From contig JAHAAK010000014.1 in NCBI GenBank assembly GCA_018376905.1, forward strand, positions 1-52,151: DNA of 52,151 bases, given 5' to 3'. Every line of letters begins with the position of its first letter. Within the stretch, counting starts at the first letter, position 1. Positions 16,328 to 25,665 of this stretch are shown in pieces. A program made the translations under genes and the position numbers. The notes below the pieces were generated by a model that did not search any database, had not been told where the DNA came from, and worked only from the letters and a program-made list of their open reading frames with translations. The DNA comes from Collinsella sp. Its GTDB lineage: Bacteria > Actinomycetota > Coriobacteriia > Coriobacteriales > Coriobacteriaceae.

Positions 16328-16446
16328 AAGTGAGTAGACTTTTTGCAATATCGCGAGCATATGGCTTTTGCGCAAGGGCTCTACCTGCGGTTTTAGTATT
16401 GGTTATGCGGGTTGTGCTTGGCTATTGCAAAAAAGTCTACTCACTT
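16328..16446. repeat. 119-bp palindromic interspersed repeat, copy C
   Basis: It has the same length and terminal repeats as copies A and B, but the inner arm differs (TGCAATA paired with TATTGCA). The change occurs on both arms, so the stem is kept. The centre CTACCTGCGG is unchanged. It lies in the 299-bp gap between the helicase and trmB. Confidence 0.9.
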
Positions 16447-16503
16447 AGATTTGAGGGTCGTTTGTTGGCGTCTATTCGCGCTTGTTTGCCGACGTCGCGA
16501 CCA

Positions 16504-17352
16504 TCAGAAGCCCCTAGGATCCTGCGGTAGGCGCTTCTTGCCCTTGCGGGCACGGTTTCTAAAGTTCTCGACGGCCTCTTCCATGCCCAGAGGCACATAG
16601 GCGAGCTCATCGAGGTTATCGGGCAGGTAGCAGGCTAGGCTTTGCTCCTGCGCGCGCCCCGCCGCGAGCTGTTCATCGCTGGGCTGCGCTCCAGGTGTGG
16701 CGCAAATGCCATAGACGGCGGCGCCCATCTCGCGCGTGCGGCGCTCGTACTCGGTCTCGGGATGCTCGGGATGGTCGCGGCGGACGTTGTCGCTTACCCA
16801 AAGCGTGTCGTAGCCGGCCACGGTAAACTGCCCTAGGGCGTAGTCGCGCAATGGCTTGCTGTCGGTGCGCAGCGTGACGGTGGCGCCGGCTGCAAAGAGC
16901 GGGCGGTAGAGCATCAGATGGTCGACATGGACGAGTCGTTTTTTGGCGTACTTGGCCTTGGGCTGCGGCGTGGGAAAGTTAATGGTGATGACATCGAGCT
17001 CGCCTGCGGCAAACAGCTGCGGCAGCGATGCGGCGCCTCGGGGCAGGACGAGTGCGTTGGTCAGTTCCTGCTCGCAGATTTTCTGTGCGGCATAGGCGAT
17101 GCAGATGGGCTCCTGGTCCATACCGATAAAGAGGGTGTTTGGCTCGTGGACCGCGCGCTCTACAAGGTACGTTCCCTTGCCACAGCCAAGATCCAGGTGA
17201 AGGTGTTCAAAGGGCTTGCCGCCTGCGGGCGCACAGGCCCCGCGCCAATCTCCGGCATAGGCCTCGGGGTTCGTCTCAATTGCATCGGCGTAGCGCTCCA
17301 GGCGCTCCTCGAGCACAAAGTTCTTAGGCGTGCGAACGTGGACGGCTCCCAT
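16504..17352 (-). CDS. trmB: tRNA (guanine-N7-)-methyltransferase TrmB
   Basis: The 282-residue class I SAM methyltransferase places m7G46 in tRNA. The SAM site DLGCGKG (54-60) is clear. The usual catalytic block NFxDPWPKxRHxKRR appears here as NFPTPQPKAKYAKKRL: the Asp is Thr and the His is Tyr, so this is a divergent member. AAGGAG precedes the ATG. It probably shares a transcript with the methyltransferase gene 118 bp upstream. Assignment rests on overall pattern; a related tRNA methylation role remains possible. Confidence 0.85.
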   Translation of the reverse strand: MGAVHVRTPKNFVLEERLERYADAIETNPEAYAGDWRGACAPAGGKPFEHLHLDLGCGKGTYLVERAVHEPNTLFIGMDQEPICIAYAAQKICEQELTNALVLPRGAASLPQLFAAGELDVITINFPTPQPKAKYAKKRLVHVDHLMLYRPLFAAGATVTLRTDSKPLRDYALGQFTVAGYDTLWVSDNVRRDHPEHPETEYERRTREMGAAVYGICATPGAQPSDEQLAAGRAQEQSLACYLPDNLDELAYVPLGMEEAVENFRNRARKGKKRLPQDPRGF

Positions 17353-17470
17353 GAGGCTCCTTGGTCATAAGTATGGAACGCATAGCCGCGCGTTCCGTCA
17401 ATGGGTTGAAAAAGGGTGGGCATAGTTTGCCCGAAAGATGCGGTGTGGCTCGGTGGCGAGTCGTCGGTGC

Positions 17471-18343
17471 CTACAGGCGTTTGAGGATTACATAGCGGTT
17501 GAGCTCTCCGCTGCGACCGTCGGCATGGAAGCGCTCAAGCTCGCGTACGGGGACCTCGCCGCTCTTGTAGAACGTGCGGACGCCGCGCACCAGGTCGGTA
17601 ATCTGCTGATCGTCAAAGTGATGGCAATAGCGGTAGGCGTGGCGGTCGTTTTGCCAGCCAATGAGGTGGTCGCCGGCTTCAAACTGCGCTGAATCGTAAC
17701 CCTCAAACGGCGGGGTGAGCTCGGCGCGGGCCTCGGCTCGAACGGCCTTGCGCGCCATGCGCTCGTCGTTCATAAACTCCCAAAAGCTGATGGCGATGAT
17801 GCCGCCTGGGCGCGTCTGGCGCACCAGGGCGTCGAGCACGCGTACGCGGTACTCGCACGACGGCACGTGGTGCATAAAGCCAAAGCAGACTGAGATGTCG
17901 GCGAGCGGGGCGTCGAAAAGCGCGTCAGGCGCCTCGGCGGGATTGAGTTTCATGAGGGCATCGAGCACGTCGAGCTCCTGGAAGTGCAGGTTGGGAATGC
18001 GCAGCGCGTGGCCATGTGCATCGATGGCCAGGTCTTGGCACGAGTCGACGCCGTAAAACTCAAACGGGCAGCTGGCATCTGCCGAGGGGTTTGCGCCGTC
18101 GACGCCCTTGGCGGCAAGTGCGCCGCCGGCGGCAAAGTTCTCGAATCGCATATTGCCGCAGGCGAGATCGAAGACGCGGACGGGATGCTCAATCGTGGCG
18201 ACATCGAGCTGTTCGAGCGCGATGTCCATGGTGCGCACCCAGCCGGGCCACGGGGCCTGGCGCGTATCGGAGAAGGAGGCGGAGTGCTCGCGATAGAACG
18301 TGTTGTTGAGCTGGATGAGCGATGAGGCGAAATCGCGGTTCAC
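17471..18343 (-). CDS. Class I SAM-dependent methyltransferase, Trm9-like in layout
   Basis: The 290-residue protein has the SAM motif VFDLACGNMRF, an acidic post-motif (YGVDSCQD) and a CFGFMHHVPS segment. The C-terminal NDRHAYRYCHHF recalls the RYYH element of Trm9/ALKBH8-type tRNA wobble-uridine methyltransferases. The GTG at 18343 is chosen because GGAGGGAG lies 9 nt upstream; an in-frame reading further up has no ribosome site. An Elp3 gene nearby makes a link to modified wobble uridine attractive, but this is inference. Confidence 0.75.
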   Translation of the reverse strand: MNRDFASSLIQLNNTFYREHSASFSDTRQAPWPGWVRTMDIALEQLDVATIEHPVRVFDLACGNMRFENFAAGGALAAKGVDGANPSADASCPFEFYGVDSCQDLAIDAHGHALRIPNLHFQELDVLDALMKLNPAEAPDALFDAPLADISVCFGFMHHVPSCEYRVRVLDALVRQTRPGGIIAISFWEFMNDERMARKAVRAEARAELTPPFEGYDSAQFEAGDHLIGWQNDRHAYRYCHHFDDQQITDLVRGVRTFYKSGEVPVRELERFHADGRSGELNRYVILKRL

Positions 18344-18610
18344 GGCGCGGAACTCCCTCCGTTGGCGGTGCGAAATAAACAGTACGACCATACTACCGTT
18401 AACGCCGCAACGGGGACAACCGAGCTGCGGGTCATTGCTTTGTTTAGACACATTTCCGCAGCTCATATGTGCCCGCAACCGCCGGTTGTCAAAAATCTCA
18501 CTAGAATAGGTGGCATGCTTTTGGCGGTGGCGGATAGATTTTTAACTGTGCAAGGCGCCTTAAGAACAAAAACGGTCCGGCGGCACGGCTGGCATCACAT
18601 AGGAGGAACC

Positions 18611-19333
18611 ATGAATGTAGAAACTGCGCAGCGGCTCGCCGACCTTCGCCGCAGCAAAGGCTTTAGCCAAGAAGGGCTGGCGCGAAAGCTGGGGCTGTCG
18701 CGCCAGGCGGTCAGTAAATGGGAGCGCGCGGAGAGCTCACCCGATACCGAGAACCTGATCTCGCTCGCCAAACTCTATGGCGTGAGCTTGGACGAGTTGC
18801 TCAATCCGAGCGACGAGATTGAGGACGATATCGAGTTTGAGAACGAGGACCGCGCCCGTCAGCGCGAGGCCGAGGCGGCAGAGCGTGCTCGCACCCATGA
18901 GGCGGCGGCGCGCGCTACCGAGGCGGCAACACAGGCGAGTGATGCTGCGGCCAAGGCGGCGCAAGCGGCAAGCTGGAGTGCACAGGCCGCCAATGCCGCT
19001 ACGGCGCAGGCGACGAGTGGCACCGCGGTTGGCTCGACTCCGGCGAAGGGGCCGTTCCAGTCGTTCCCGTATTGGGCCGTGTGCTGGCTGCTGTTCTTTT
19101 TGCTGATGTTCCTGTTTGGTGCCGGCCCCTTTGCCGCACTGATCTTCTTTACGATTCCCATCTATCACTGGGTGGCACGTGCGCTCGATGGCGATTGGGC
19201 GCGCGGGGATATTCAGGTTGGTCCGGCGTCGGTGGCGATCAAGGCCCAGGGGAAGGATGCTTCTGCGGAACCTGATGCTGACGTGGCTACCACGACCACC
19301 GCTGAGCCATGTGCCAAAGAGGGTGACGAATGA
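18611..19333 (+). CDS. XRE-family HTH regulator with C-terminal membrane hairpin
   Basis: The 240-residue protein has an XRE helix-turn-helix (about 4-60; SRQAVSKWERAESSPD). A highly charged, Ala-rich helical linker (about 75-145) follows, then two hydrophobic segments (about 155-190) and a polar tail. Such membrane-tethered XRE proteins usually sense the envelope state. AGGAGG precedes ATG 18611. Its stop overlaps the next ATG (ATGA), so it is translationally coupled to the DUF4097 gene. Confidence 0.88.
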   Translation: MNVETAQRLADLRRSKGFSQEGLARKLGLSRQAVSKWERAESSPDTENLISLAKLYGVSLDELLNPSDEIEDDIEFENEDRARQREAEAAERARTHEAAARATEAATQASDAAAKAAQAASWSAQAANAATAQATSGTAVGSTPAKGPFQSFPYWAVCWLLFFLLMFLFGAGPFAALIFFTIPIYHWVARALDGDWARGDIQVGPASVAIKAQGKDASAEPDADVATTTTAEPCAKEGDE

Positions 19334-20229
19334 TGAAGCTTTCGCATGAATCCAAGGTACGCCTGGGTGTTGGCATCGGAGCGTTTGTGCTCATTGTTGG
19401 GCTTGTCTTTGGCGTTTCGCGGACATTGATTCATTTTGATGGCCCGTGGGATCTCGACGATGTTGTATCCGGCCTGTCTGGTATGGACGATGTGGTGGAC
19501 GAGGGCGATCTTTTGGATGACGGTAACTATTCCGCTCAGCCTCAGCAGCTTTCGAGCGAAACCTTTGATGCCGATGCGTTCACATCGCTTGACTTGGACG
19601 TGACGTCGGGCACGGTCGAGGTCAAACACGTCTCCGGCGGGCCAGTGCGCGTAATTGAAAGCGGTCGCGTGGCAACGGGGACCGTTGCCTTCGATGCGGC
19701 AACCCAGAACCTGGCCGAAATCGAGGGCTCTACGCTCAAGATTCGCCAGTTCGATTGCGATGACGAGCGCGCCATTGACCGCACGGTTACCGTCGAACTG
19801 CCGCGCGAAGTTGCCGATAACATGGTGGGCATTACAGCGAATGTAGAATCGGGCGACCTGACGGTCGCGGGCATTGCGTGTCATGACCTCAACCTGACTT
19901 TGGACTCTGGAGACGTTGAGTTTACGGGCACCGTGACCGATACCCTGAATGCCGAGGTCGGTTCGGGCGATGTGACGTTCGAGCTCTACCAGGCCCCCGC
20001 GAAGTCGATGGACGTGAGTGTGGGCTCGGGCGATGTGGAGATGACGGTTCCGAACTCGACGGGCTTTAAGGCGAGCCTCACCTTGGGCAGTGGCGACTTC
20101 GAGAGCGATTTCCTTCCGCTTGGCTACGACGGCGAGACCATTTTGAATCTTGAATTCGATAACGGCGATAAGTCTGCTACGTATCGTTTTGAGGTCGGTT
20201 CGGGCGACATGTCGTTTGATCCGGAGTGA
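19330..20229 (+). CDS. Membrane-anchored DUF4097 beta-repeat protein
   Basis: The 299-residue protein has one N-terminal membrane segment (about 10-30), an acidic linker, and an extracellular beta-solenoid-like part. At least six SGD-type turns are spaced about 20 residues apart (SGDLTV, SGDVEF, SGDVTF, SGDVEM, SGDFES, SGDMSF). DUF4097 proteins include LiaX, which senses envelope-active peptides. With the coupled XRE membrane regulator it probably forms a surface sensing pair. Two ATGs are adjacent; the first gives the ATGA overlap. Confidence 0.85.
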   Translation: MMKLSHESKVRLGVGIGAFVLIVGLVFGVSRTLIHFDGPWDLDDVVSGLSGMDDVVDEGDLLDDGNYSAQPQQLSSETFDADAFTSLDLDVTSGTVEVKHVSGGPVRVIESGRVATGTVAFDAATQNLAEIEGSTLKIRQFDCDDERAIDRTVTVELPREVADNMVGITANVESGDLTVAGIACHDLNLTLDSGDVEFTGTVTDTLNAEVGSGDVTFELYQAPAKSMDVSVGSGDVEMTVPNSTGFKASLTLGSGDFESDFLPLGYDGETILNLEFDNGDKSATYRFEVGSGDMSFDPE

Positions 20230-20275
20230 CATGCGGTTTTCGGAGATCGGTACATATAGGCATGCTCTTTGATGG

Positions 20276-20315
20276 AGGCGCCGGAGCCGTGGTCGGCTTC
20301 GGCGCCTTTGCCTTT
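20276..20315 (+). terminator. Intrinsic terminator after the XRE-DUF4097 pair
   Basis: AGGCGCCGGAGCCG (20276-20289) pairs with CGGCTTCGGCGCCT (20294-20307), with one G-T pair. TTGCCTTT follows. It lies just ahead of the Elp3 start. Confidence 0.75.
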
Positions 20316-20326
20316 ACAATGGGGAC

Positions 20327-22234
20327 ATGGAACAGATTATCTTGAACATACTCGAGGCTCTGCGTCACGGCGAGACCGTGGACGACAAGGCGCTCGTCAA
20401 ACTGATACATGCCGAGGCGCGCCGTGAGGGTGCCGACAAACGCGATTTGGCCAAGCGCCGTCTGCTGCCGTTTTACCAGCGGGTGAAGCGCGAGGAGCCG
20501 GCTCGTTGGACGGCATGGAATGTCGATGCCGAGCTAGAGCGTCAACTGCTGCAGGTGCTACGCATGAAGCCGCGCCGCACGGCTTCGGGCGTAGCGACCA
20601 TTACCGTCATCACCAAGCCCTGGCCGTGCTCGGGCGATTGCCTGTTTTGCCCCAACGATCTGCGCATGCCCAAGAGCTATCTGCACGCCGAGCCGGCGTG
20701 CGCCCGTGCGGAACAAAATTGCTTTGACCCGTATCTGCAGGTGAGCGCTCGTCTGACCGCGCTTTCGCAGATGGGGCATGCGACCGACAAGATCGAGCTT
20801 ATCGTTCTTGGCGGTACCTGGAGCGACTATCCGCAAGGGTATCAGGCATGGTTTATGTCGGAGCTCTTCCGCGCGCTCAATGACGATGCCGTGGCCGGCG
20901 TGGCGGCTAACCCCATGCTGGCCCGTCCGGGCATCAGCCGTGTCGAGGCAGGGCGCCTGCTCGACGATGCTCCTGCCGATGCGCTGCCGCCGGCGGTGGC
21001 GGAGCGACGTGAGCGCTATCGGGCTGCCGGCATTGCGACCGACGAGTGTGAGCTTGCGGCAGGTATTGCTGGCGAACAGGAGCGTGTGGATGCTGCCGTG
21101 GGCGGCTATAACCGCGCGGTGCGTCGTCTGTACGGCCCTGGTACGCCGTGGGGCGAGGTCGCCGAGTGGCAGACGACAACGATGGAGGAGCTTGAGCGCC
21201 AGCAACGCATCAACGAGACGGCGAAGCATCGCGTGGTGGGCCTCGTGATCGAGACGCGTCCCGATGCCGTGACGCCACAGGCCCTCACGCTCATCCGCCG
21301 CCTGGGTTGCACCAAGATTCAGATGGGTATCCAGAGCCTCGACCAGCACCTGCTCGATATCAACGAGCGTCGCATTTCGGTGGCTCAGATCGAGCGGGCG
21401 TTTTCGCTTGCGCGCCTGTTTGGCTTTAAGATCCACGCGCACTTTATGCTCAACTTGCTGGGCGCCACGCCCGAGGGGGACAAGCTCGACTACGAGCGCT
21501 TTATGACCGAGGGGGCCTTTATGCCCGACGAGGCCAAGGTCTATCCGTGTGCGCTCATCGAGGGCTCGCGTTTGGTGGGCTGCTACGAGCGTGGCGAGTG
21601 GCGTCCCTATACCGAGGAGGAATTGCTCGACGTATTGGCCGACGACATCGTGGTGACGCCGGCGTTCTGTCGTATTAGCCGTATGATCCGTGACTTTAGC
21701 TCCGACGACATCATGGTGGGCAACAAGAAACCCAACCTGCGCCAGCTCGTTGAGAACCGCTTGGCGGCTCGTGAGGAAGGCGCGACGGTGCGCGAGATTC
21801 GCTTCCGCGAGATCAGTACCGCGGGCGCGAACTTAGATGAGCTGACCCTCGACGAAAGCGTAGCGTATGAGACGCCGGTGACGAGTGAACGCTTTTTGCA
21901 GTGGGTGACGCCCGAGGGCAAGATCGCGGGGTTTTTGCGCTTGTCGCTGCCCGACCACGCGTTTGTTGCCGCACATACGAATGAGTTGCCGACGACGCCG
22001 GACGAGGCAATGATTCGCGAGGTCCACGTATACGGCATGGCGGCGCGCGTGGGAGATCAAGGCCAGGCAGCCCAGCACCATGGATTGGGGCGTTTGCTCG
22101 TAGAGCGTGCGTGCCATATTGCTCGGGACGCGGGCTATGCGCGCATCAACGTGATCAGCGCGATTGGCACACGCGAGTACTATCGCCATTTGGGTTTTTA
22201 CGACCATGGACTCTATCTGCAAAAGGAGCTCTAG
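20327..22234 (+). CDS. elp3: Elp3-like tRNA uridine(34) acetyltransferase (radical SAM plus GNAT)
   Basis: The 635-residue protein joins a radical SAM domain to a C-terminal GNAT domain. The 4Fe-4S motif is C101-x3-C105-x2-C108 (CSGDCLFC), followed by PNDLRMPKSY. The GNAT part contains HHGLGRLLVERA and REYYRHLGFY near the C-terminus. Elp3 uses acetyl-CoA and SAM to build the cm5 group on wobble uridine 34; a few bacteria have it alone, without Elongator partners. No other Elp subunit is seen here. The next gene starts directly after the stop codon, so they are co-translated. Confidence 0.92.
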   Translation: MEQIILNILEALRHGETVDDKALVKLIHAEARREGADKRDLAKRRLLPFYQRVKREEPARWTAWNVDAELERQLLQVLRMKPRRTASGVATITVITKPWPCSGDCLFCPNDLRMPKSYLHAEPACARAEQNCFDPYLQVSARLTALSQMGHATDKIELIVLGGTWSDYPQGYQAWFMSELFRALNDDAVAGVAANPMLARPGISRVEAGRLLDDAPADALPPAVAERRERYRAAGIATDECELAAGIAGEQERVDAAVGGYNRAVRRLYGPGTPWGEVAEWQTTTMEELERQQRINETAKHRVVGLVIETRPDAVTPQALTLIRRLGCTKIQMGIQSLDQHLLDINERRISVAQIERAFSLARLFGFKIHAHFMLNLLGATPEGDKLDYERFMTEGAFMPDEAKVYPCALIEGSRLVGCYERGEWRPYTEEELLDVLADDIVVTPAFCRISRMIRDFSSDDIMVGNKKPNLRQLVENRLAAREEGATVREIRFREISTAGANLDELTLDESVAYETPVTSERFLQWVTPEGKIAGFLRLSLPDHAFVAAHTNELPTTPDEAMIREVHVYGMAARVGDQGQAAQHHGLGRLLVERACHIARDAGYARINVISAIGTREYYRHLGFYDHGLYLQKEL

Positions 22235-23113
22235 ATGAACAAGCCAAGTGTTTCTGCCGGCGTCGTTGCCGGCGTTGCTCTGGGAGCCGCGGCGCTTGGT
22301 GCGGCCGCCGTCGCTGTTCGCGCTGCCTGTCTGCAGGTTGCGCGAACCCGCAATGGGTTGGCGCGTGTGAAACGCGTGCACGATGAGGGCGGCGATGAGA
22401 TTCGCGTGTTGGTGCAAGGCGGCGTCTACCAAAGCGCGAGCTATGTCGGTGAGCGTTGGGCCGAGCCCGTCTTTGCGTACTATCGTGCGTTTGACGACGT
22501 GTTTGAGTCCGAGGATGCGATGCGCGACGCTTATGGTCACGGCATCGACCGTATGCTTATGCTGGGCGGCGGCGGGTTTGCCTATCCTAAATTCGCCCTG
22601 ATGTCGCACGAGGGCTTGCGCATGGACGTCATTGAGTACGATGCCGAGATTACGCGTCTGGCACGTCGTTGGTTCTATCTGGACGAACTGGAGCGCACGG
22701 TGGGCGACCGCTTGCGGGTGATTACCGCCGAGGCCCGCTCGTATCTGGGTGTGACGAGCGTGGGCCATCGTCGCTACGACGTGGTCGTGAGCGATTGCTT
22801 TGGCGGTGCCGAGCCCGTACGCGAGCTGGCGACGGTTGAGGCGTTGCGTTTGGTGCGAGGCAGCCTGAACCCCGGGGGTATCTACGCGGCCAATATTGTG
22901 AGCGCAAACGAGGGGAGCGACGTGACGTTCCTGCGCGACTGCGCTGCCACGGCACTCGAGGTATTCGCCCACGCCTGGGTGGTCCCATGTGGCGATGCGG
23001 AGTTCGGCGGCGAGGAAAACTACCTGCTCATCGCCAGCGACGGCAACTGCGCCTTTGCCGAAGCCGTGCCCTTCGACACCGACTTCCTCGGCACCGTCCT
23101 TCACGACAAATAA
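22235..23113 (+). CDS. Membrane-anchored spermidine-synthase-like protein
   Basis: The 292-residue protein has an N-terminal hydrophobic segment (about 8-32) and a Rossmann methyltransferase fold like spermidine synthases: LMLGGGGFAYP, DVIEYDAEI and DVVVSDCFGG. Proteins like this are often called fused MFS/spermidine synthase; the substrate is not known. AAGGAG lies at the end of elp3, and the ATG abuts the elp3 stop. Whether it acts with Elp3 is unknown. Confidence 0.8.
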   Translation: MNKPSVSAGVVAGVALGAAALGAAAVAVRAACLQVARTRNGLARVKRVHDEGGDEIRVLVQGGVYQSASYVGERWAEPVFAYYRAFDDVFESEDAMRDAYGHGIDRMLMLGGGGFAYPKFALMSHEGLRMDVIEYDAEITRLARRWFYLDELERTVGDRLRVITAEARSYLGVTSVGHRRYDVVVSDCFGGAEPVRELATVEALRLVRGSLNPGGIYAANIVSANEGSDVTFLRDCAATALEVFAHAWVVPCGDAEFGGEENYLLIASDGNCAFAEAVPFDTDFLGTVLHDK

Positions 23114-23139
23114 GTCTCCTCGTCCCAAAAAGACTGGTC

Positions 23140-25584
23140 TTAGGCGTGGTCGCGCCAGCCGAGAACGCGCTGCTTCATGTCTTCGATGTCGAGCACGCCT
23201 TCGGCAAAGCCCTTGCGCACGAGCTCTTCGGGAACGAACTCATCGTAACGATCAAAGTAAGGCACCTCGCCGGGATAGACGAGCTCGATGGGATCAAAGT
23301 CTTTCTCGGCCTCGGCGGCGAGCACTTCAAAGAACGTCTCCTCGTCGGCCTTCATCTTAAACTGCATAAAGTACGGGCGTGACGGGTCGAGTCCGCGAAG
23401 GCCCAACTCAGCGGCGCATTTGATTTTAAGCATGCGCTCGAGTGCTAGGAAGGCGTAGCTGCCCAACCAGGGGAAGAGCACCCAAGTGTCGCCACCCAGG
23501 TTGATGAGCGGCTTAGTTCCCGCGCCCGAAATCTCGGCGGTATGACGAGCTTGCGCCAAGCGAGCCCGTGCGTTACCCATGAGGTACGGATATGCCGCAT
23601 GCCCGTTGAGCGTCTTGCGCATGCGCTCGAGTACGTGTGTATTGATGTCACCGGGACAGTCGCCAAAGTAGGCCGGCACACGACCCTTGACCTGCGTGGC
23701 AAAGACGGTGTGGCGCTTCCAGTCCACTTCCTCGACAATCCAGCAGTGTCCGGCGATGGCGATGCGCTCACCGGGCGGTGGCGGGTTGACGATCGTGCCC
23801 AATTCGGCCGACTCGCTACGAACGGTGAATTCCTCGTTTTCCTGGAATACGGCGTAGAACTTAAAGTTGTTAATGATGCGCTCGCCCGCGAGGCCCACGA
23901 TGAGCCCGCCGCCCTCGGTGACCTGGATATGGTCGATCTTGATGAGGTGACGTAGCAGTACGCGGTAGTCGTCGGCCGAGACACGGTGGAAGTAACTGAG
24001 CGTGAGTACGCGCTGGGCAAGTTCGGCCGGTGTGAGCTCGCCGGTGCTAGCGAGCGTCGACATGGTCTGGTGATAGAGCAAGCTGTAGGGGAGCCGATCG
24101 AGCTCGGGCGGCTCGACCCACTTTTCCTCGCGATAGAGTTGTACGAGTGCGATGCCCTGCAGGAGCTTCCAGGGAATCGTTTCGGGCATCATCGTGCGCG
24201 GCTCGGGCTCCTCCTCGCGCATGACAAACCACATCTCGGGCGGAAGATCGCGGCGGCCCGTGCGCCCCATGCGCTGCAAAAAGGAACTGACGGTAAACGG
24301 CGCGTCAATCTGGAACGCGCGCTCCAGGCGGCCGATATCGATACCGAGTTCCAGCGTTGAGGTGGTGACGGTTGTCTGTGCCTGCTCCTCGTCGCGCATC
24401 AGCTCCTCGGCCGTCTCGCGCAGCGATGCCGAAAGATTGCCGTGGTGGATGAGAAAGCGGTCGGGCTCGTGCCGGCTCTCGCAGTAGCTACGCAGCATGG
24501 AGCATACGGCCTCTGCCTCCTCGCGCGAGTTGGCAAAGACCAGGCACTTGCGGCCGCGCGTATGCTCAAAGATATAGCCCATACCGGGGTCGGCGTTGTC
24601 GGGCGCCGTGTCGGTGGGGTTGAGAAGCGCCTGCTCGGTCGCTCGTGGGATGTCGACTTCGCCCTCGGGGGCCGAGGAAGTGCGACGGTCTTTGGGAGCG
24701 GCCTTGCCCCGCGCCTGCTCGCGACGTTGACGGCGTTCTTCCTGTGCAAGCTGTCCGCTGCGGCACATGTCTTGTCCGGATGCGGGCAGCGCCGCGGGCG
24801 CCGCCGTCTCAATACGCTCGCACGCAAGCACCTCGGCTTCCTGCGGGCCCGCGCTCATAAATCCTCGTTGCTGCGCCTGGGGGCCCGAGTTGTAGAAGTG
24901 CTCCATGGAGATACGCCACACGCGGCGCGGCTCCTCAAAGCGGGGGATGACGCAGTCGCGTCCCGTTCCCTGCGACAGGAAGGCACCCGTGCGCTCGGGG
25001 TCTCCGATGGTGGCCGAAAGGCCAATGCGCCGGGGCTGCACGCCCGCCATGCGCGAAAGGCGCTCGATAAGGCAGAGTGTCTGACCGCCGCGGTCGCCGC
25101 GCATGAGCGAGTGGACCTCGTCGATGACCACATAGCGCAGGTCACAGAACATGCGCGGGATGGCCATGTGCTTGTGGATCAGGAGCGCTTCGAGTGATTC
25201 GGGCGTAATCTGCAAGATACCGCTCGGCTTTTTGATGAGTTTGGCCTTGTGCGATTGCGAAACATCGCCGTGCCAGTGCCAAACGGGGATATCGGCCTCT
25301 TCGCACAGATCGTTGAGGCGTACAAACTGATCGTTGATGAGCGCTTTGAGGGGACCAATGTAGAGGGCGCCTACGCTCGCGGGTGGGTTCTCCCAAAACT
25401 CGGTCAGGATGGGAAAGAAAGCCGCCTCGGTTTTGCCGGATGCTGTGGATGCCGTCAGGAGCACATTGTCTTGCGTGTTAAAGATTGCATCTGCCGCCGC
25501 AACCTGGATAGAGCGCAGGCTCTCCCAATCGTGGGAGTAGATGAAATCCTGGATAAACGGGGCGTAGCGGTCAAAAGCGTTCAC
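23140..25584 (-). CDS. Lhr/BrxHI-like superfamily 2 helicase
   Basis: The 814-residue helicase has Walker A TASTASGKTE (44-53), DEVH (155-158), LSATIGDP, an Ala/Arg-rich insertion of about 90 residues before the second RecA domain, then LELGIDIG and QRMGRTGRRD. A winged-helix-type region and a unique C-terminus follow. GTG 25584 is chosen because AAAGGAGG lies 4 nt before it. It is the last gene of an operon with a BrxD-like ATPase and a TerB-domain protein. In BREX types with BrxD and BrxHI, the same helicase-ATPase pairing occurs, but no pglX, pglZ or brxC is present in this window. Confidence 0.88.
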   Translation of the reverse strand: MNAFDRYAPFIQDFIYSHDWESLRSIQVAAADAIFNTQDNVLLTASTASGKTEAAFFPILTEFWENPPASVGALYIGPLKALINDQFVRLNDLCEEADIPVWHWHGDVSQSHKAKLIKKPSGILQITPESLEALLIHKHMAIPRMFCDLRYVVIDEVHSLMRGDRGGQTLCLIERLSRMAGVQPRRIGLSATIGDPERTGAFLSQGTGRDCVIPRFEEPRRVWRISMEHFYNSGPQAQQRGFMSAGPQEAEVLACERIETAAPAALPASGQDMCRSGQLAQEERRQRREQARGKAAPKDRRTSSAPEGEVDIPRATEQALLNPTDTAPDNADPGMGYIFEHTRGRKCLVFANSREEAEAVCSMLRSYCESRHEPDRFLIHHGNLSASLRETAEELMRDEEQAQTTVTTSTLELGIDIGRLERAFQIDAPFTVSSFLQRMGRTGRRDLPPEMWFVMREEEPEPRTMMPETIPWKLLQGIALVQLYREEKWVEPPELDRLPYSLLYHQTMSTLASTGELTPAELAQRVLTLSYFHRVSADDYRVLLRHLIKIDHIQVTEGGGLIVGLAGERIINNFKFYAVFQENEEFTVRSESAELGTIVNPPPPGERIAIAGHCWIVEEVDWKRHTVFATQVKGRVPAYFGDCPGDINTHVLERMRKTLNGHAAYPYLMGNARARLAQARHTAEISGAGTKPLINLGGDTWVLFPWLGSYAFLALERMLKIKCAAELGLRGLDPSRPYFMQFKMKADEETFFEVLAAEAEKDFDPIELVYPGEVPYFDRYDEFVPEELVRKGFAEGVLDIEDMKQRVLGWRDHA

Positions 25585-25665
25585 GGGGCCTCCTTTCAAA
25601 AACGAATCTCTCAACGCGGCTGGCAACGGCTTGCTGCATTACAGTCTCAACGTTCGCCCAGATAA

